DNA of 9,615 nucleotides from Lachnospiraceae bacterium (GCA_017540915.1 JAFYAD010000255.1:1-9615), one strand, 5' to 3'. Shown: positions 1 through 8,235, counted from the stretch's first letter. Notes: a model not told the origin generated them from the sequence alone. Program-made: numbers and translations.

Positions 1-173
1 ATACCGGCTTTATCCCAGTCTATCATGGTAGGATATCCGCATATGATATGCTCGTCTTCCATGGCCTCCAGCTCATTCATGACGGTAACCCTGTCAACTC
101 CGAGGCTCCTGCCTATCTCATCAAGATCTATCCTGCTGTTTTTTTCGATAAAAGCTAAAATCTTCTCTCTCAT
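1..173 (-). CDS. Lrp/AsnC-family transcriptional regulator, N-terminal part (cut by left edge)
   Basis: The 57 codons visible on the minus strand, not interrupted, translate to a protein starting MREKILAFIEKNSRIDLDEI. Residues about 3-45 form the winged helix-turn-helix expected of Lrp/AsnC regulators: a first helix, a DLDEIGRSLGV helix, the turn, and a VTVMNELEAM recognition helix. The HIICGYPTMIDWDKAG stretch that follows matches the family's usual link into the ligand-sensing domain (GII-GY-A-ID--K-G). That second domain, which in the family binds amino acids or other small effectors, lies beyond the edge. The start is chosen because GGGAGG (180-185) lies 6 bases upstream. The gene follows the AIR-synthase-related gene after 65 bases in the same direction, so co-transcription is likely. 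The target and effector cannot be told from this fragment. The family call is firm from the fold pattern, and the gene identity is open. Confidence 0.85.
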   Translation of the reverse strand, partial: MREKILAFIEKNSRIDLDEIGRSLGVDRVTVMNELEAMEDEHIICGYPTMIDWDKAG

Positions 174-238
174 ATCCTGCCTCCCATGTATATAATATGT
201 TCCCTTCCCGGGGCGGTTCCCATGCACTCTTCAGCCAT

Positions 239-1231
239 TTACGGAACCTGTATTACCCCTCCCCTGAAGGGTTCAAGATATCTGTATTCCTCATCCATGA
301 GTATCCTGCGGTCATTTGAATCTGTGAAACTTCCGATGACGCCTGCTTCCACGCCATGTTCATAAAGGTATTCGCACAGCGCTTCGCCGTCCTCTGTTGC
401 CGTTAAAAGACATCCCTGCGAATCCATGCGATAAGGATCAAGATCATAGAACTCACAAACTTCCACTATCTCCTGCTCCATGGGGATATCCCGTCCGTTT
501 GCGGTAAGTCCCAGATCATATCGCTCTCCTATATCCCACAGAGCCGTCAAAATACCGCCCTCAGAAGCCGCCTGCATAAAAACATGCTTTCCTCTGTCTT
601 TGGCATAATCCCGGATACACTTTGCGGCTTTTGCCACAGACAAGAGATCCTCTGAAGCCTTCACCCTGTCTGTGATGTGATCCGGAAGCTTTGTACGAAG
701 CTCATCTTTTTTTCGGAAAGCTATATCGGATGCCGCCGCCAGAGCGATCCATCCGGTGAAGACTATGTCATATCCCGCCTTTGGGTCCCGATCCGGTATA
801 CTATAATGATCTTCGTCCGGAGATGCGACACACACAGCGTTTGCCATGACATAATGTGGATCATCTATGTGATCGTCTATATATACGCTGACCCCGATAG
901 GATCGATACCCAGGGTCTTAAAACAATACAGATCCGCCTGCGCTGCCATTTCCGACATTTTCTTTTCGGAGAGGCGCTCCGGAACATACAGCGAGAGTAT
1001 CATCCCCGCAGGCTTCATCCCGGCTGCAAAGGCTTTGTTGGCAGCATATATCACCGAACGCAGACCCGCGTCATGATAATGACCGGTAAAGCACCCGGAA
1101 AACATCTCGAATCCCTGAAAGCCTGCTTTGCGCTCCGTCTGCACTCCATCTGCATTCTGCGCCCTCTGCCTTGCCAGCGGTAGAACTATCGATCTTTTAT
1201 ATATGATATCCGATACTCTGCCGGTTTTCAT
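239..1231 (-). CDS. AIR synthase-related protein (HypE/PurM-like superfamily), function unassigned
   Basis: This 330-residue protein has the layout of the PurM/HypE/ThiL superfamily. It starts MKTGRVSDIIYKRSIV, much like the opening of HypE-type proteins. The C-terminal AIRS_C-like half (about 153-310) contains DIVFTGWIALAAASDIA, ASEGGILTALWDIGE, and a region around 248-278 (IPMEQEIVEVCEFYDLDPY, then GCLLTAT) that matches the HypE pattern of IPV, a helix, C, LGLDP and G-LL-A. True HypE ends in a conserved PR-x-C that carries the thiocyanate; this protein ends GGVIQVP with no C-terminal Cys. The N-terminal half also lacks an obvious run of acidic metal/ATP ligands and shows GCFTGHYHDAG instead. 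It is therefore a paralogue and probably not a hydrogenase maturation enzyme. Its ribosome binding site GGAGAG (1240-1245) lies in the last codons of the upstream VanW gene, which suggests translational coupling. The superfamily call is good; the substrate is unknown. Confidence 0.75.
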   Translation of the reverse strand: MKTGRVSDIIYKRSIVLPLARQRAQNADGVQTERKAGFQGFEMFSGCFTGHYHDAGLRSVIYAANKAFAAGMKPAGMILSLYVPERLSEKKMSEMAAQADLYCFKTLGIDPIGVSVYIDDHIDDPHYVMANAVCVASPDEDHYSIPDRDPKAGYDIVFTGWIALAAASDIAFRKKDELRTKLPDHITDRVKASEDLLSVAKAAKCIRDYAKDRGKHVFMQAASEGGILTALWDIGERYDLGLTANGRDIPMEQEIVEVCEFYDLDPYRMDSQGCLLTATEDGEALCEYLYEHGVEAGVIGSFTDSNDRRILMDEEYRYLEPFRGGVIQVP

Positions 1232-1236
1232 ATTGT

Positions 1237-3009
1237 CTACTCTCCGTCAGTACCCGGTGTTTCTGTGGTTTCCCCGCCGTCTGTGCCTCCGTCGGAGGGA
1301 GCCGTCTCTGTCGAGCCTGAATCCGTACTGCCTGTATCTGTGCTGCCTGTATCTGTGCTGCCCGTATCGGTGCTGCCCGTATCGGTGCTGCCTGTATCAG
1401 TGCTGCCTGTATCCGTGCTGCCCGTATCTGTACTGCCCGTATCTGTGCTGCCTGTATCTGTACTGCCCGTATCTGTACTGCCTGTATCCGTGTTGCCCGA
1501 TCCGCTGTCTGTGCTGCCCGATCCGCTGTCTGTCGAACCCGAACCACTGTCGGAATCTGCAGGCTTTTCGGCAGAATTCTTGAGAGAAGCACATACGGAG
1601 CGAACATTGTCTTCGCTGCCGGATGCTATGGCATCATTGATCTGTGAAAGCTGATCCGACGATGCTCCTGCAACTCCCACATCTATGATACGGGGACTTG
1701 CTGTGTAATTGCTGCGGTTGAATATCTCCTTGCTCTCCTGCACTCCGTCCACAGTCACGATCTTCCACAACTGTGCGCTCTTGCCCTGATGAGAGCCCTG
1801 TGTTGTATTAACATATCCTACCGGCTGTCCCGAGTTTTTGGTGAACTGAACCTTCGCCTCCGTGGTGCCTGTGGTCTCGCTCACAAAGCTGATTTCACGG
1901 TTTGCCGGTCTGGTCTCATGACCATATATAGTGAAGGTGATCTTGCCATTGTATGTAGATCCCTCTACGTAAACCGGGTAATCATAGGGATTTGAAAATC
2001 TTAGATTTTTGTATGTGCCTGCCATTGCGGCATCCATAGAGGGCTGTACATATGACACCACCATGGAATGAGGATATCTTTCCTCTATCTTCATCTCAGC
2101 GCGGATAGCCGCATTATAGAGGGTTGAAGAAACCTGGCATATACCTCCGCCGTATGTTTCCACCACTGAGCCGTTCTCGTAGGATCCGGCCAGCTCGTAG
2201 CCGTTTTCCGCCGTCATGGGATTTACAAGATCATAAACAGAAAGCTCCTCACCCGGCAACAGCACCGTGCCGTCGATCTTGGAAGCACCGTTTTTAACAT
2301 TCTGCGAACGTCCCCATGCGGAGCTTGAAAAATCCGTTGTAAATGTTCCCAGAACGTCGGTCACAAGCTCGAAGTCCTCTTTTTTATAGGTTGGTTTTGT
2401 AACCTCTGCGGGAATCTCTACGGTGTAAGAGGTCTCACCGTCGTCTTCCAGCGCCGTAGCTATAAGCTCTGAAATACTCTTCTCTGCGGCCGCCTTATCT
2501 ACCGAAAGCCCGTTATTGCCATCGGAGATCACAAACTCTCCATCCACCCTCTTCAGGCTGTAATCCTGTGGTTTGATGTTGTATACGCAGATTCTGGTCT
2601 CCACAAACGGGCCTATGAGAGACTCATCTATTGAGGTATCCAGTTCAACATGTACATTCTCGTGCTCAAGATCCTTCATGATCTTGTAACGCTCGATGAT
2701 ATTGCCTGTCTTGCCTATGTTGACAACCTCTCCCACAGCATTTTTATTGTTCCATTTAAGGTCGAAATCGGATATTTGGGCGCTGACCTCGTTATCAGCG
2801 AATGTCATATGGATGGTCTTCTCTCCGAGCTCTTCCACATATTCGCTCACAGCGCTGACCGCCTCGCCCTCGGTCATGCCGCCCACATCGACTCCACCTA
2901 TATATATATTGTCCGAAATCCTGTCGGCCGAATCAGCCGAAACCTTTGTGCCCGGTATGACTGCGAAAGCCAGTGCCGCTATTACCGCCGCTACCAATCT
3001 CTTTTTCAT
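1237..3009 (-). CDS. Secreted VanW-family protein with putative peptidoglycan-binding domain and DTGST repeat tail
   Basis: This 590-residue exported protein has a Sec signal peptide (positive MKKR, hydrophobic core to about residue 20, likely cleavage after VSA at 25). Residues about 35-205 look like the repeated alpha/beta 'putative peptidoglycan binding' region found ahead of VanW domains. The VanW domain spans about 217-365 and includes the signature ETYGGGICQVSSTLYNA (284-300) and NPYDYPVYVEG. Residues about 370-445 resemble the G5-like segment of YabE-type wall proteins (KIVTVDGVQESKEIFNRSNY, then PRIIDVG). From about 484 to the end the chain is low-complexity Ser/Thr/Gly/Asp, with eleven DTGST units. 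There is no LPXTG motif, so it is probably released or held to the wall by the N-terminal domains. The start is supported by GAGGAA (3016-3021), 6 bases upstream. VanW's biochemical role is not settled, and nothing here points to glycopeptide resistance; vanHAX genes are absent. An envelope function is inferred. Confidence 0.9.
   Translation of the reverse strand: MKKRLVAAVIAALAFAVIPGTKVSADSADRISDNIYIGGVDVGGMTEGEAVSAVSEYVEELGEKTIHMTFADNEVSAQISDFDLKWNNKNAVGEVVNIGKTGNIIERYKIMKDLEHENVHVELDTSIDESLIGPFVETRICVYNIKPQDYSLKRVDGEFVISDGNNGLSVDKAAAEKSISELIATALEDDGETSYTVEIPAEVTKPTYKKEDFELVTDVLGTFTTDFSSSAWGRSQNVKNGASKIDGTVLLPGEELSVYDLVNPMTAENGYELAGSYENGSVVETYGGGICQVSSTLYNAAIRAEMKIEERYPHSMVVSYVQPSMDAAMAGTYKNLRFSNPYDYPVYVEGSTYNGKITFTIYGHETRPANREISFVSETTGTTEAKVQFTKNSGQPVGYVNTTQGSHQGKSAQLWKIVTVDGVQESKEIFNRSNYTASPRIIDVGVAGASSDQLSQINDAIASGSEDNVRSVCASLKNSAEKPADSDSGSGSTDSGSGSTDSGSGNTDTGSTDTGSTDTGSTDTGSTDTGSTDTGSTDTGSTDTGSTDTGSTDTGSTDTGSTDSGSTETAPSDGGTDGGETTETPGTDGE
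1326..1532 (-). repeat. In-frame tandem repeat: eleven 15-bp units plus two 21-bp units
   Basis: Reading on the plus strand, 1326-1490 consists of eleven consecutive 15-bp units of the form tgctgcc[t/c]gtatc[t/c/g/a]g, followed by two 21-bp units at 1491-1511 and 1512-1532 (tg[t/c]tgcccgatccgctgtctg). On the coding strand the 15-bp units give the pentapeptide DTGST, and the 21-bp units give DSGSGNT/DSGSGST. Almost all differences between 15-bp units fall at third codon positions, so the peptide is conserved while the DNA has drifted. Because both unit lengths are multiples of three, gain or loss of units changes tail length without a frameshift. Confidence 0.95.
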
Positions 3010-3050
3010 GATATATTCCTCACAGATTATATTTCCGTATTGCGATCACC

Positions 3051-3078
3051 TATTTATCCACGGTTTATCCTACCACAA
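3051..3078 (-). promoter_or_regulatory. Possible promoter of the VanW-family gene
   Basis: On the minus strand TTGTGG (3073-3078) and TAAATA (3051-3056) are 16 bases apart, about 40 bases ahead of the VanW start codon. The match to the sigma-A consensus is only fair, and no better pair was found in 3010-3216. Position and direction fit; the call is tentative. Confidence 0.3.
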
Positions 3079-3091
3079 CACGCCCCGTGTT
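3077..3091. promoter_or_regulatory. Perfect 6-bp inverted repeat (AACACG-CCC-CGTGTT), possible operator
   Basis: AACACG and CGTGTT flank a 3-base CCC centre. The repeat touches the upstream edge of the proposed -35 element of the VanW gene, where a repressor or activator could bind. It is too short and lacks a T-run, so it is not a convincing terminator. The remaining DNA from 3092 to 3216 holds no gene that can be supported. Confidence 0.3.
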
Positions 3092-3216
3092 AAATACCAA
3101 AAATATACGATCTTATCCTCTGCTTTTGTGGATTTTTTTCGTATATAATGGTACAATAGCTTCGCTTAGATGTTGTGGTGAGATAATCCTCGCTGTGGGT
3201 ATTTACGAAAAATCTG

Positions 3217-3324
3217 CTATACCATTGCGGCGATCAACGGTGTGAGCAGCATCGCCAGTATCACCACCAGTATTATCACAGAAGTTATGATACGTGTTTT
3301 TTTTGATTTTTTGAAATTAAACAT
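3217..3324 (-). CDS. Small single-pass membrane protein, 35 residues
   Basis: A short minus-strand reading frame gives MFNFKKSKKTR followed by a hydrophobic stretch (IITSVIILVVILAMLL, residues about 12-27) and TPLIAAMV, then TAG. The pattern is a basic, Lys/Arg-rich N-terminal segment followed by one membrane helix, which predicts a cytoplasmic N-terminus by the positive-inside rule. GGAGG (3330-3334) lies 5 bases before the ATG, as good as the ribosome binding sites of the large genes here and the main reason for calling it real. A possible -10 TATAAT on the minus strand (3363-3368) lies about 38 bases upstream, inside the divergent gene that starts at 3357, but a matching -35 is weak. The family is not recognised. 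It could be a membrane regulator, a small toxin-like peptide, or a conserved small protein of unknown role. It lies 207 bases upstream of the VanW gene in the same direction and could be co-transcribed with it. Confidence 0.65.
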   Translation of the reverse strand: MFNFKKSKKTRIITSVIILVVILAMLLTPLIAAMV

Positions 3325-3356
3325 GACAACCTCCATATATTTGGGAAAGGATCCCC

Positions 3357-4037
3357 ATGAATATTATATTTGCACTTATAAAAACAGCGCCTTCGCTCTT
3401 TATAATCGCATTATTATTAGGCATTTTATCACATTTGCGCAATAAATCCACAAAATCTTTTGAAAAATCAAAACAGGATTTCTGGGATCGGGAACAATCC
3501 GCAAATGCGGTCCGCAAAAAGGACATTTCCAACCTTCCATATATCGAGATCCCGGGCCGGATATATGATACGGCGCAGCAATTTTCGCAGTCTTCACCCT
3601 CCGGACCGGACCGGGCGGATTACTTTGAAGAGCTCAACGCCCTCTCGGGCAAAAAGATATTGAACTTGAACGGCAAGTCCAACACCGACTTAAAGCTTGA
3701 ATACGGTACCGCCAACATCACTGTCTTAAGCGCGGCGGACACCTGCTACACCGAACTTATATCCATCCTGGCAAGACTTGGGACAGCGCTTTACGAAAGC
3801 GGGAAATACAGCGAAGCACGGGAGATCCTTGAATATTCCACTGATATAGAAAGCGACGTTCTGAACAGCTACCGGCTGCTGTTGGATATGTACGAAAAGA
3901 CCATGCCGGAGGAAGAAGCAAAAAAAGCCAAAGAAGCCCTTCAGAGCAAGGCGGAAAAACTTGACAGCATCAGGAGGAACGCGATCCTCGCCCTGTTTTG
4001 CGTTGAGCAACCCACCCCCGATGAGGAAAGCTCCTGA
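3357..4037 (+). CDS. Membrane-anchored protein with TPR-like repeat, function unknown
   Basis: This 226-residue protein has one N-terminal membrane segment (about residues 4-26) followed at once by a basic stretch (HLRNKSTKSFEKSK), so the bulk should face the cytoplasm. Residues about 85-125 form a mixed region. Residues about 131-180 read as a TPR-like helical pair (LARLGTALYESGKYSEAREI, then SYRLLLDMYEK), followed by a charged helix with possible coiled-coil character (185-207). The Pro/Glu/Ser tail is likely disordered. The start is supported by GGAAAGGA at 3343-3350, 6 bases before the ATG. The gene starts only 32 bases from the divergent 35-residue membrane protein gene, so their promoters must overlap each other or each other's coding regions. 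uvrB starts 131 bases downstream on the same strand. TPRs mediate protein-protein contacts, so a scaffold role at the membrane is plausible. The specific family was not recognised. Confidence 0.8.
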   Translation: MNIIFALIKTAPSLFIIALLLGILSHLRNKSTKSFEKSKQDFWDREQSANAVRKKDISNLPYIEIPGRIYDTAQQFSQSSPSGPDRADYFEELNALSGKKILNLNGKSNTDLKLEYGTANITVLSAADTCYTELISILARLGTALYESGKYSEAREILEYSTDIESDVLNSYRLLLDMYEKTMPEEEAKKAKEALQSKAEKLDSIRRNAILALFCVEQPTPDEESS

Positions 4038-4135
4038 CGCCGGGACTCAACCGCAAGCCGGATCATCCCATAAAGCCGGATCTGCCCACGGTCTATGGTA
4101 GTAAAACAGGTTGGCTTAAAACATCAAAAAGCCAC

Positions 4136-4147
4136 GAAATTTCGTTC
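4136..4147 (+). promoter_or_regulatory. LexA/DinR-like SOS box candidate upstream of uvrB
   Basis: GAAATTTCGTTC matches the Gram-positive LexA core GAAC-N4-GTTC at seven of eight positions and starts 33 bases ahead of the uvrB start codon. It overlaps a perfect 12-bp palindrome, ACGAAATTTCGT (4134-4145). uvrB is part of the LexA regulon in Bacillus subtilis, so a site here is expected. No clear -35/-10 pair was found next to it, which limits confidence. Confidence 0.4.
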
Positions 4148-4168
4148 AATAGTAGAAAAGGATAAATC

Positions 4169-6154
4169 ATGGACAAATTCATACTTCACTCCGAATACAA
4201 ACCCACAGGTGACCAGCCGCAGGCAATCGAGGCTTTGGTAAACGGCTTTAAAAGCGGCAACCAGTTTGAGACCCTGCTCGGTGTTACAGGCAGCGGCAAG
4301 ACCTTCACCATGGCCAACATCATCGAGGCTCTCAATATGCCAACCCTCATCATGAGCCACAACAAAACCCTTGCAGCCCAGCTGTATTCCGAGATGAAAG
4401 AATTCTTTCCGGAGAACGCTGTGGAATATTTTGTGAGTTATTACGACTATTACCAGCCGGAGGCCTATGTTCCGCAATCCGACACATACATTGCCAAGGA
4501 TTCCTCCATCAACGACGAGATAGACAGATTAAGGCTCTCCGCCACCGCATCCCTCACAGAAAGGCGGGATGTCATCGTGGTATCCTCCGTATCATGCATT
4601 TACGGTCTGGGCTCCCCGGAAGACTTTCTGGGAATGATGATATCATTGCGTCCCGGACAGGTGATGGACGTGACGGATCTCGCAAAAAAACTCATAGAGA
4701 TCCAATACACCAGAAACGAAATGGATTTTACCCGCGGATCTTTCAGGCTCCACGGGGATGTGCTGGACATCATTCCCGCCAGCACCTTTGATCAGGCTGT
4801 GCGAATAGAGTTTGATTTCGATGAGATATCCCGCATCTGCGAGTTTGACATACTCACCGGCGAGATCAAAAAAGAGCTGTCCCATATTGCCATATTCCCC
4901 GCTTCACACTACGTCACCCCGAAGGAAAAGATCCTCAAAGCCTGCGACAATATTGAAGCAGAGATGAATGAACGGGTAAAATATTTTAAATCCCATGACA
5001 AGTTCATAGAAGCCCAGCGCATCGAGGAGCGCACCAACTTTGATATAGAGATGCTGAAGGAGACCGGTTTCTGCAGCGGCATTGAGAATTATTCAAGACA
5101 CCTTGCCTTCACAGAACCGGGTGCAACGCCCATGACACTGATGAATTACTTTAAGGACGACTATCTCATAATCGTGGACGAAAGCCACATCACCATCCCC
5201 CAGATAGGAGGAATGTACGCAGGCGACAGAAGCCGCAAGACCACTCTGGTGGACTACGGTTTCAGACTGCCATCCGCTCTCGACAACAGACCGCTGAATT
5301 TCAGCGAGTTCGAAGCCAAGATTGACCGTATGCTCTTTGTATCCGCCACTCCCAACACCTACGAAGAGGAGCATGAGCTTCTGCGTGCGGAGCAGATCAT
5401 CCGTCCCACGGGACTTTTGGATCCTTCTGTCACAGTTAAACCCACAAAAGGCCAGATCGACGATCTTTTGACAGAGATCAGGAAAGAGACCAAAGAACAC
5501 AACAAGGTCCTGGTCACGACTCTGACTAAAAAAATGGCTGAAGATCTCACCGACTACCTCAAAGAAGCCGGCGTCCGTGTAAAATATCTCCACTCAGACA
5601 TCGACGCCCTAGAGCGCACCAAGATTATAAGAGATCTGCGCCTTGACGTTTTTGATGTGCTGGTGGGAATCAACCTCCTGCGAGAAGGTCTGGATATCCC
5701 CGAGATAACCCTGGTAGCCATTCTGGATGCAGACAAGGAAGGTTTCTTAAGGTCCGCCACCTCGCTGATACAGACCATCGGCCGTGCCGCCAGAAACTCA
5801 GACGGCCGTGTCATCATGTACGCAGACAACATGACGGACTCCATGAACACCGCCATCTCCGAAACCAACAGAAGGCGCGCAATACAGGAAAAATACAACA
5901 AGGAGCACAATATCACGCCCACCACCATCAAAAAGAGCGTGCGTGATCTCATATCCATCTCCAAGAAGGTTGAGACAGATAAGCTGCGTTATGAAAAAGA
6001 TCCCTCATCTATGGATAAAGCAGAACTCACGAAGATGATAAGCGACATAGAAAAGAAAATGAAAAAAGCCGCTTCTGAGCTTAACTTCGAAGCAGCGGCT
6101 GAATTCAGGGATCATATCGTGGAGCTGAAAAAAATACTGGAGGATATCTCCTGA
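4169..6154 (+). CDS. uvrB: UvrABC system protein B (excinuclease ABC subunit B)
   Basis: UvrB is the damage-verifying helicase-like subunit of bacterial nucleotide excision repair. It is loaded onto DNA by UvrA and then recruits UvrC for incision. At 661 residues it is full length. Visible landmarks in order: Walker A GVTGSGKT (38-45); the beta-hairpin [12 protein letters not shown] (91-102) that inserts between DNA strands; the UvrA-contacting domain (about 150-250); Walker B VDESH (336-340) with the downstream [20 protein letters not shown] (391-395); GLDIPE (507-512); helicase motif [11 protein letters not shown] (535-543); and a C-terminal UVR domain (about 615-655) that pairs with UvrC. 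All key residues are present and the frame is intact. The start is supported by AAAAGGA (4156-4162), 6 bases upstream. uvrA and uvrC are not in the window. Induction by DNA damage is possible given the LexA-like site at 4136. Confidence 0.98.
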   Translation: MDKFILHSEYKPTGDQPQAIEALVNGFKSGNQFETLLGVTGSGKTFTMANIIEALNMPTLIMSHNKTLAAQLYSEMKEFFPENAVEYFVSYYDYYQPEAYVPQSDTYIAKDSSINDEIDRLRLSATASLTERRDVIVVSSVSCIYGLGSPEDFLGMMISLRPGQVMDVTDLAKKLIEIQYTRNEMDFTRGSFRLHGDVLDIIPASTFDQAVRIEFDFDEISRICEFDILTGEIKKELSHIAIFPASHYVTPKEKILKACDNIEAEMNERVKYFKSHDKFIEAQRIEERTNFDIEMLKETGFCSGIENYSRHLAFTEPGATPMTLMNYFKDDYLIIVDESHITIPQIGGMYAGDRSRKTTLVDYGFRLPSALDNRPLNFSEFEAKIDRMLFVSATPNTYEEEHELLRAEQIIRPTGLLDPSVTVKPTKGQIDDLLTEIRKETKEHNKVLVTTLTKKMAEDLTDYLKEAGVRVKYLHSDIDALERTKIIRDLRLDVFDVLVGINLLREGLDIPEITLVAILDADKEGFLRSATSLIQTIGRAARNSDGRVIMYADNMTDSMNTAISETNRRRAIQEKYNKEHNITPTTIKKSVRDLISISKKVETDKLRYEKDPSSMDKAELTKMISDIEKKMKKAASELNFEAAAEFRDHIVELKKILEDIS

Positions 6155-6188
6155 TGTATCCACTGCGACCCCGCATATAAAATAAATA

Positions 6189-6243
6189 TGATGCTGTCCC
6201 GACCGCAGGTATACCGCATGTATACCGCCGTTCGGGAGCATCA
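6189..6243 (-). terminator. Long two-part hairpin between convergent genes, probable terminator for the 77-residue gene
   Basis: The outer stem TGATGCT (6189-6195) pairs with AGCATCA (6237-6243). After a 2-base bulge CCCGA (6198-6202) pairs with TCGGG (6232-6236). An inner stem GGTATAC (6208-6214) pairs with GTATACC (6220-6226) around loop CGCAT. Read on the minus strand it lies just past the stop of the 77-residue gene and is followed by ATATTTATTTTATAT, a loose U-rich tract. Read on the plus strand, after uvrB, there is no T-run, so termination in that direction is less certain. It may serve both genes. Confidence 0.55.
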
Positions 6244-6249
6244 CGCATA

Positions 6250-6483
6250 TTAGTTGGTCTCATACACTCCCGGTGTATAATGACTGTAAAACTTTTTGTA
6301 CTCCGGATCAGGCTCTTCGGACATTGATGCACCCTCACCCTTTGCTCCGAATCTCTCCACCAGCATCTGCTGGGCAACTCCCATGTCCGGCGCAACTATC
6401 CTGTATCTTTTGCCATTGATCTTGGTCACGAAGACCATCCATCCGGCTTCCTCTTTTTTTCTGAATGCATCAAATAATCCCAT
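6250..6483 (-). CDS. Conserved-looking hypothetical protein, 77 residues
   Basis: A small soluble protein starting MGLFDAFRKKEEAGWMVFVT. Residues about 13-30 look like two beta strands (WMVFVTKI, then KRYRIVAP), followed by a helix (MGVAQQMLVERF, 34-45), then a polar, flexible C-terminal half with several Tyr and ending GVYETN. No membrane segment, signal peptide, metal-binding Cys/His cluster or catalytic motif is visible. A purine-rich GAAAGGGG run (6494-6501) ahead of the ATG is a plausible ribosome binding site, though its spacing of 10 bases is rather long. The gene lies between guaB and uvrB, converging on uvrB. The family is not recognised. The short beta-beta-alpha arrangement could be a small binding domain, but that is a guess. 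Confidence 0.7.
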   Translation of the reverse strand: MGLFDAFRKKEEAGWMVFVTKINGKRYRIVAPDMGVAQQMLVERFGAKGEGASMSEEPDPEYKKFYSHYTPGVYETN

Positions 6484-6516
6484 AACGTTTTTCCCCTTTC
6501 AAACATTAAGAGCTGC

Positions 6517-6555
6517 AAACAAATCTATTGAGCCGGATGCTCAGGTTAATTGTTT
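6517..6555 (-). other. Imperfect hairpin in the presumed leader of the 77-residue gene
   Basis: AAACAA (6517-6522) can pair with TTGTTT (6550-6555), and TGAGC (6529-6533) with GCTCA (6539-6543), separated by unpaired internal segments. On the minus strand it lies 34-72 bases ahead of the 77-residue gene's start. There is no U-run after it, so it does not look like a terminator for guaB; a leader structure is possible. Support is weak because the stems are short. Confidence 0.2.
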
Positions 6556-6578
6556 ACAGATCCTTTGTATTATCGATC

Positions 6579-6607
6579 ACAATACCAGAAAACGACAGTT
6601 CAGACAA
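6579..6607 (-). promoter_or_regulatory. Possible promoter for the 77-residue gene
   Basis: On the minus strand TTGTCT (6602-6607) and TATTGT (6579-6584) are exactly 17 bases apart, giving a leader of about 90 bases before the ATG at 6483. The match is moderate and other pairings exist in this AT-rich 197-base gap. No gene in 6484-6680 could be supported, and no clear terminator for guaB was found there. Confidence 0.35.
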
Positions 6608-6680
6608 AAAATCGAACAGAAAAACAACAAAACTGTGATCGTGTTAAAAAGGCAACACATGAATTATGCAAAACATGCTG

Positions 6681-8234
<1,554 letters not shown>

Positions 8235-8235
8235 T

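Noticed and set aside
1128..1654. Long open frames on both strands across the repeat, including a (VLPVS)n frame on the plus strand and Cys/Tyr- or Gln/Ile-rich frames
   Set aside because: A 15-bp repeat without stops stays open in every frame. The VanW frame has the signal peptide, known domains, a ribosome binding site and silent third-position drift, so the others are shadows.
1237..3009. Glycopeptide resistance role for the VanW-family gene
   Set aside because: VanW domains are widespread in Clostridia without resistance, and no vanH, vanA/B or vanX genes are present.
3311..3341. TTGAAA and TATATT as a promoter for the gene at 3357
   Set aside because: The spacing is 19 bases and the transcript would begin at or after the ribosome binding site, so the gene could not be translated normally from it.
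4055..4082. Direct repeat AAGCCGGATC twice, 18 bases apart, between the TPR-like gene and uvrB
   Set aside because: Ten bases repeated once with no symmetry, promoter context or further copies is not enough to call a regulatory site.
6577..6660. Minus-strand frame of 27 residues, hydrophobic and Cys-rich, downstream of guaB
   Set aside because: No ribosome binding site is present and the composition is what T-rich DNA gives by chance.
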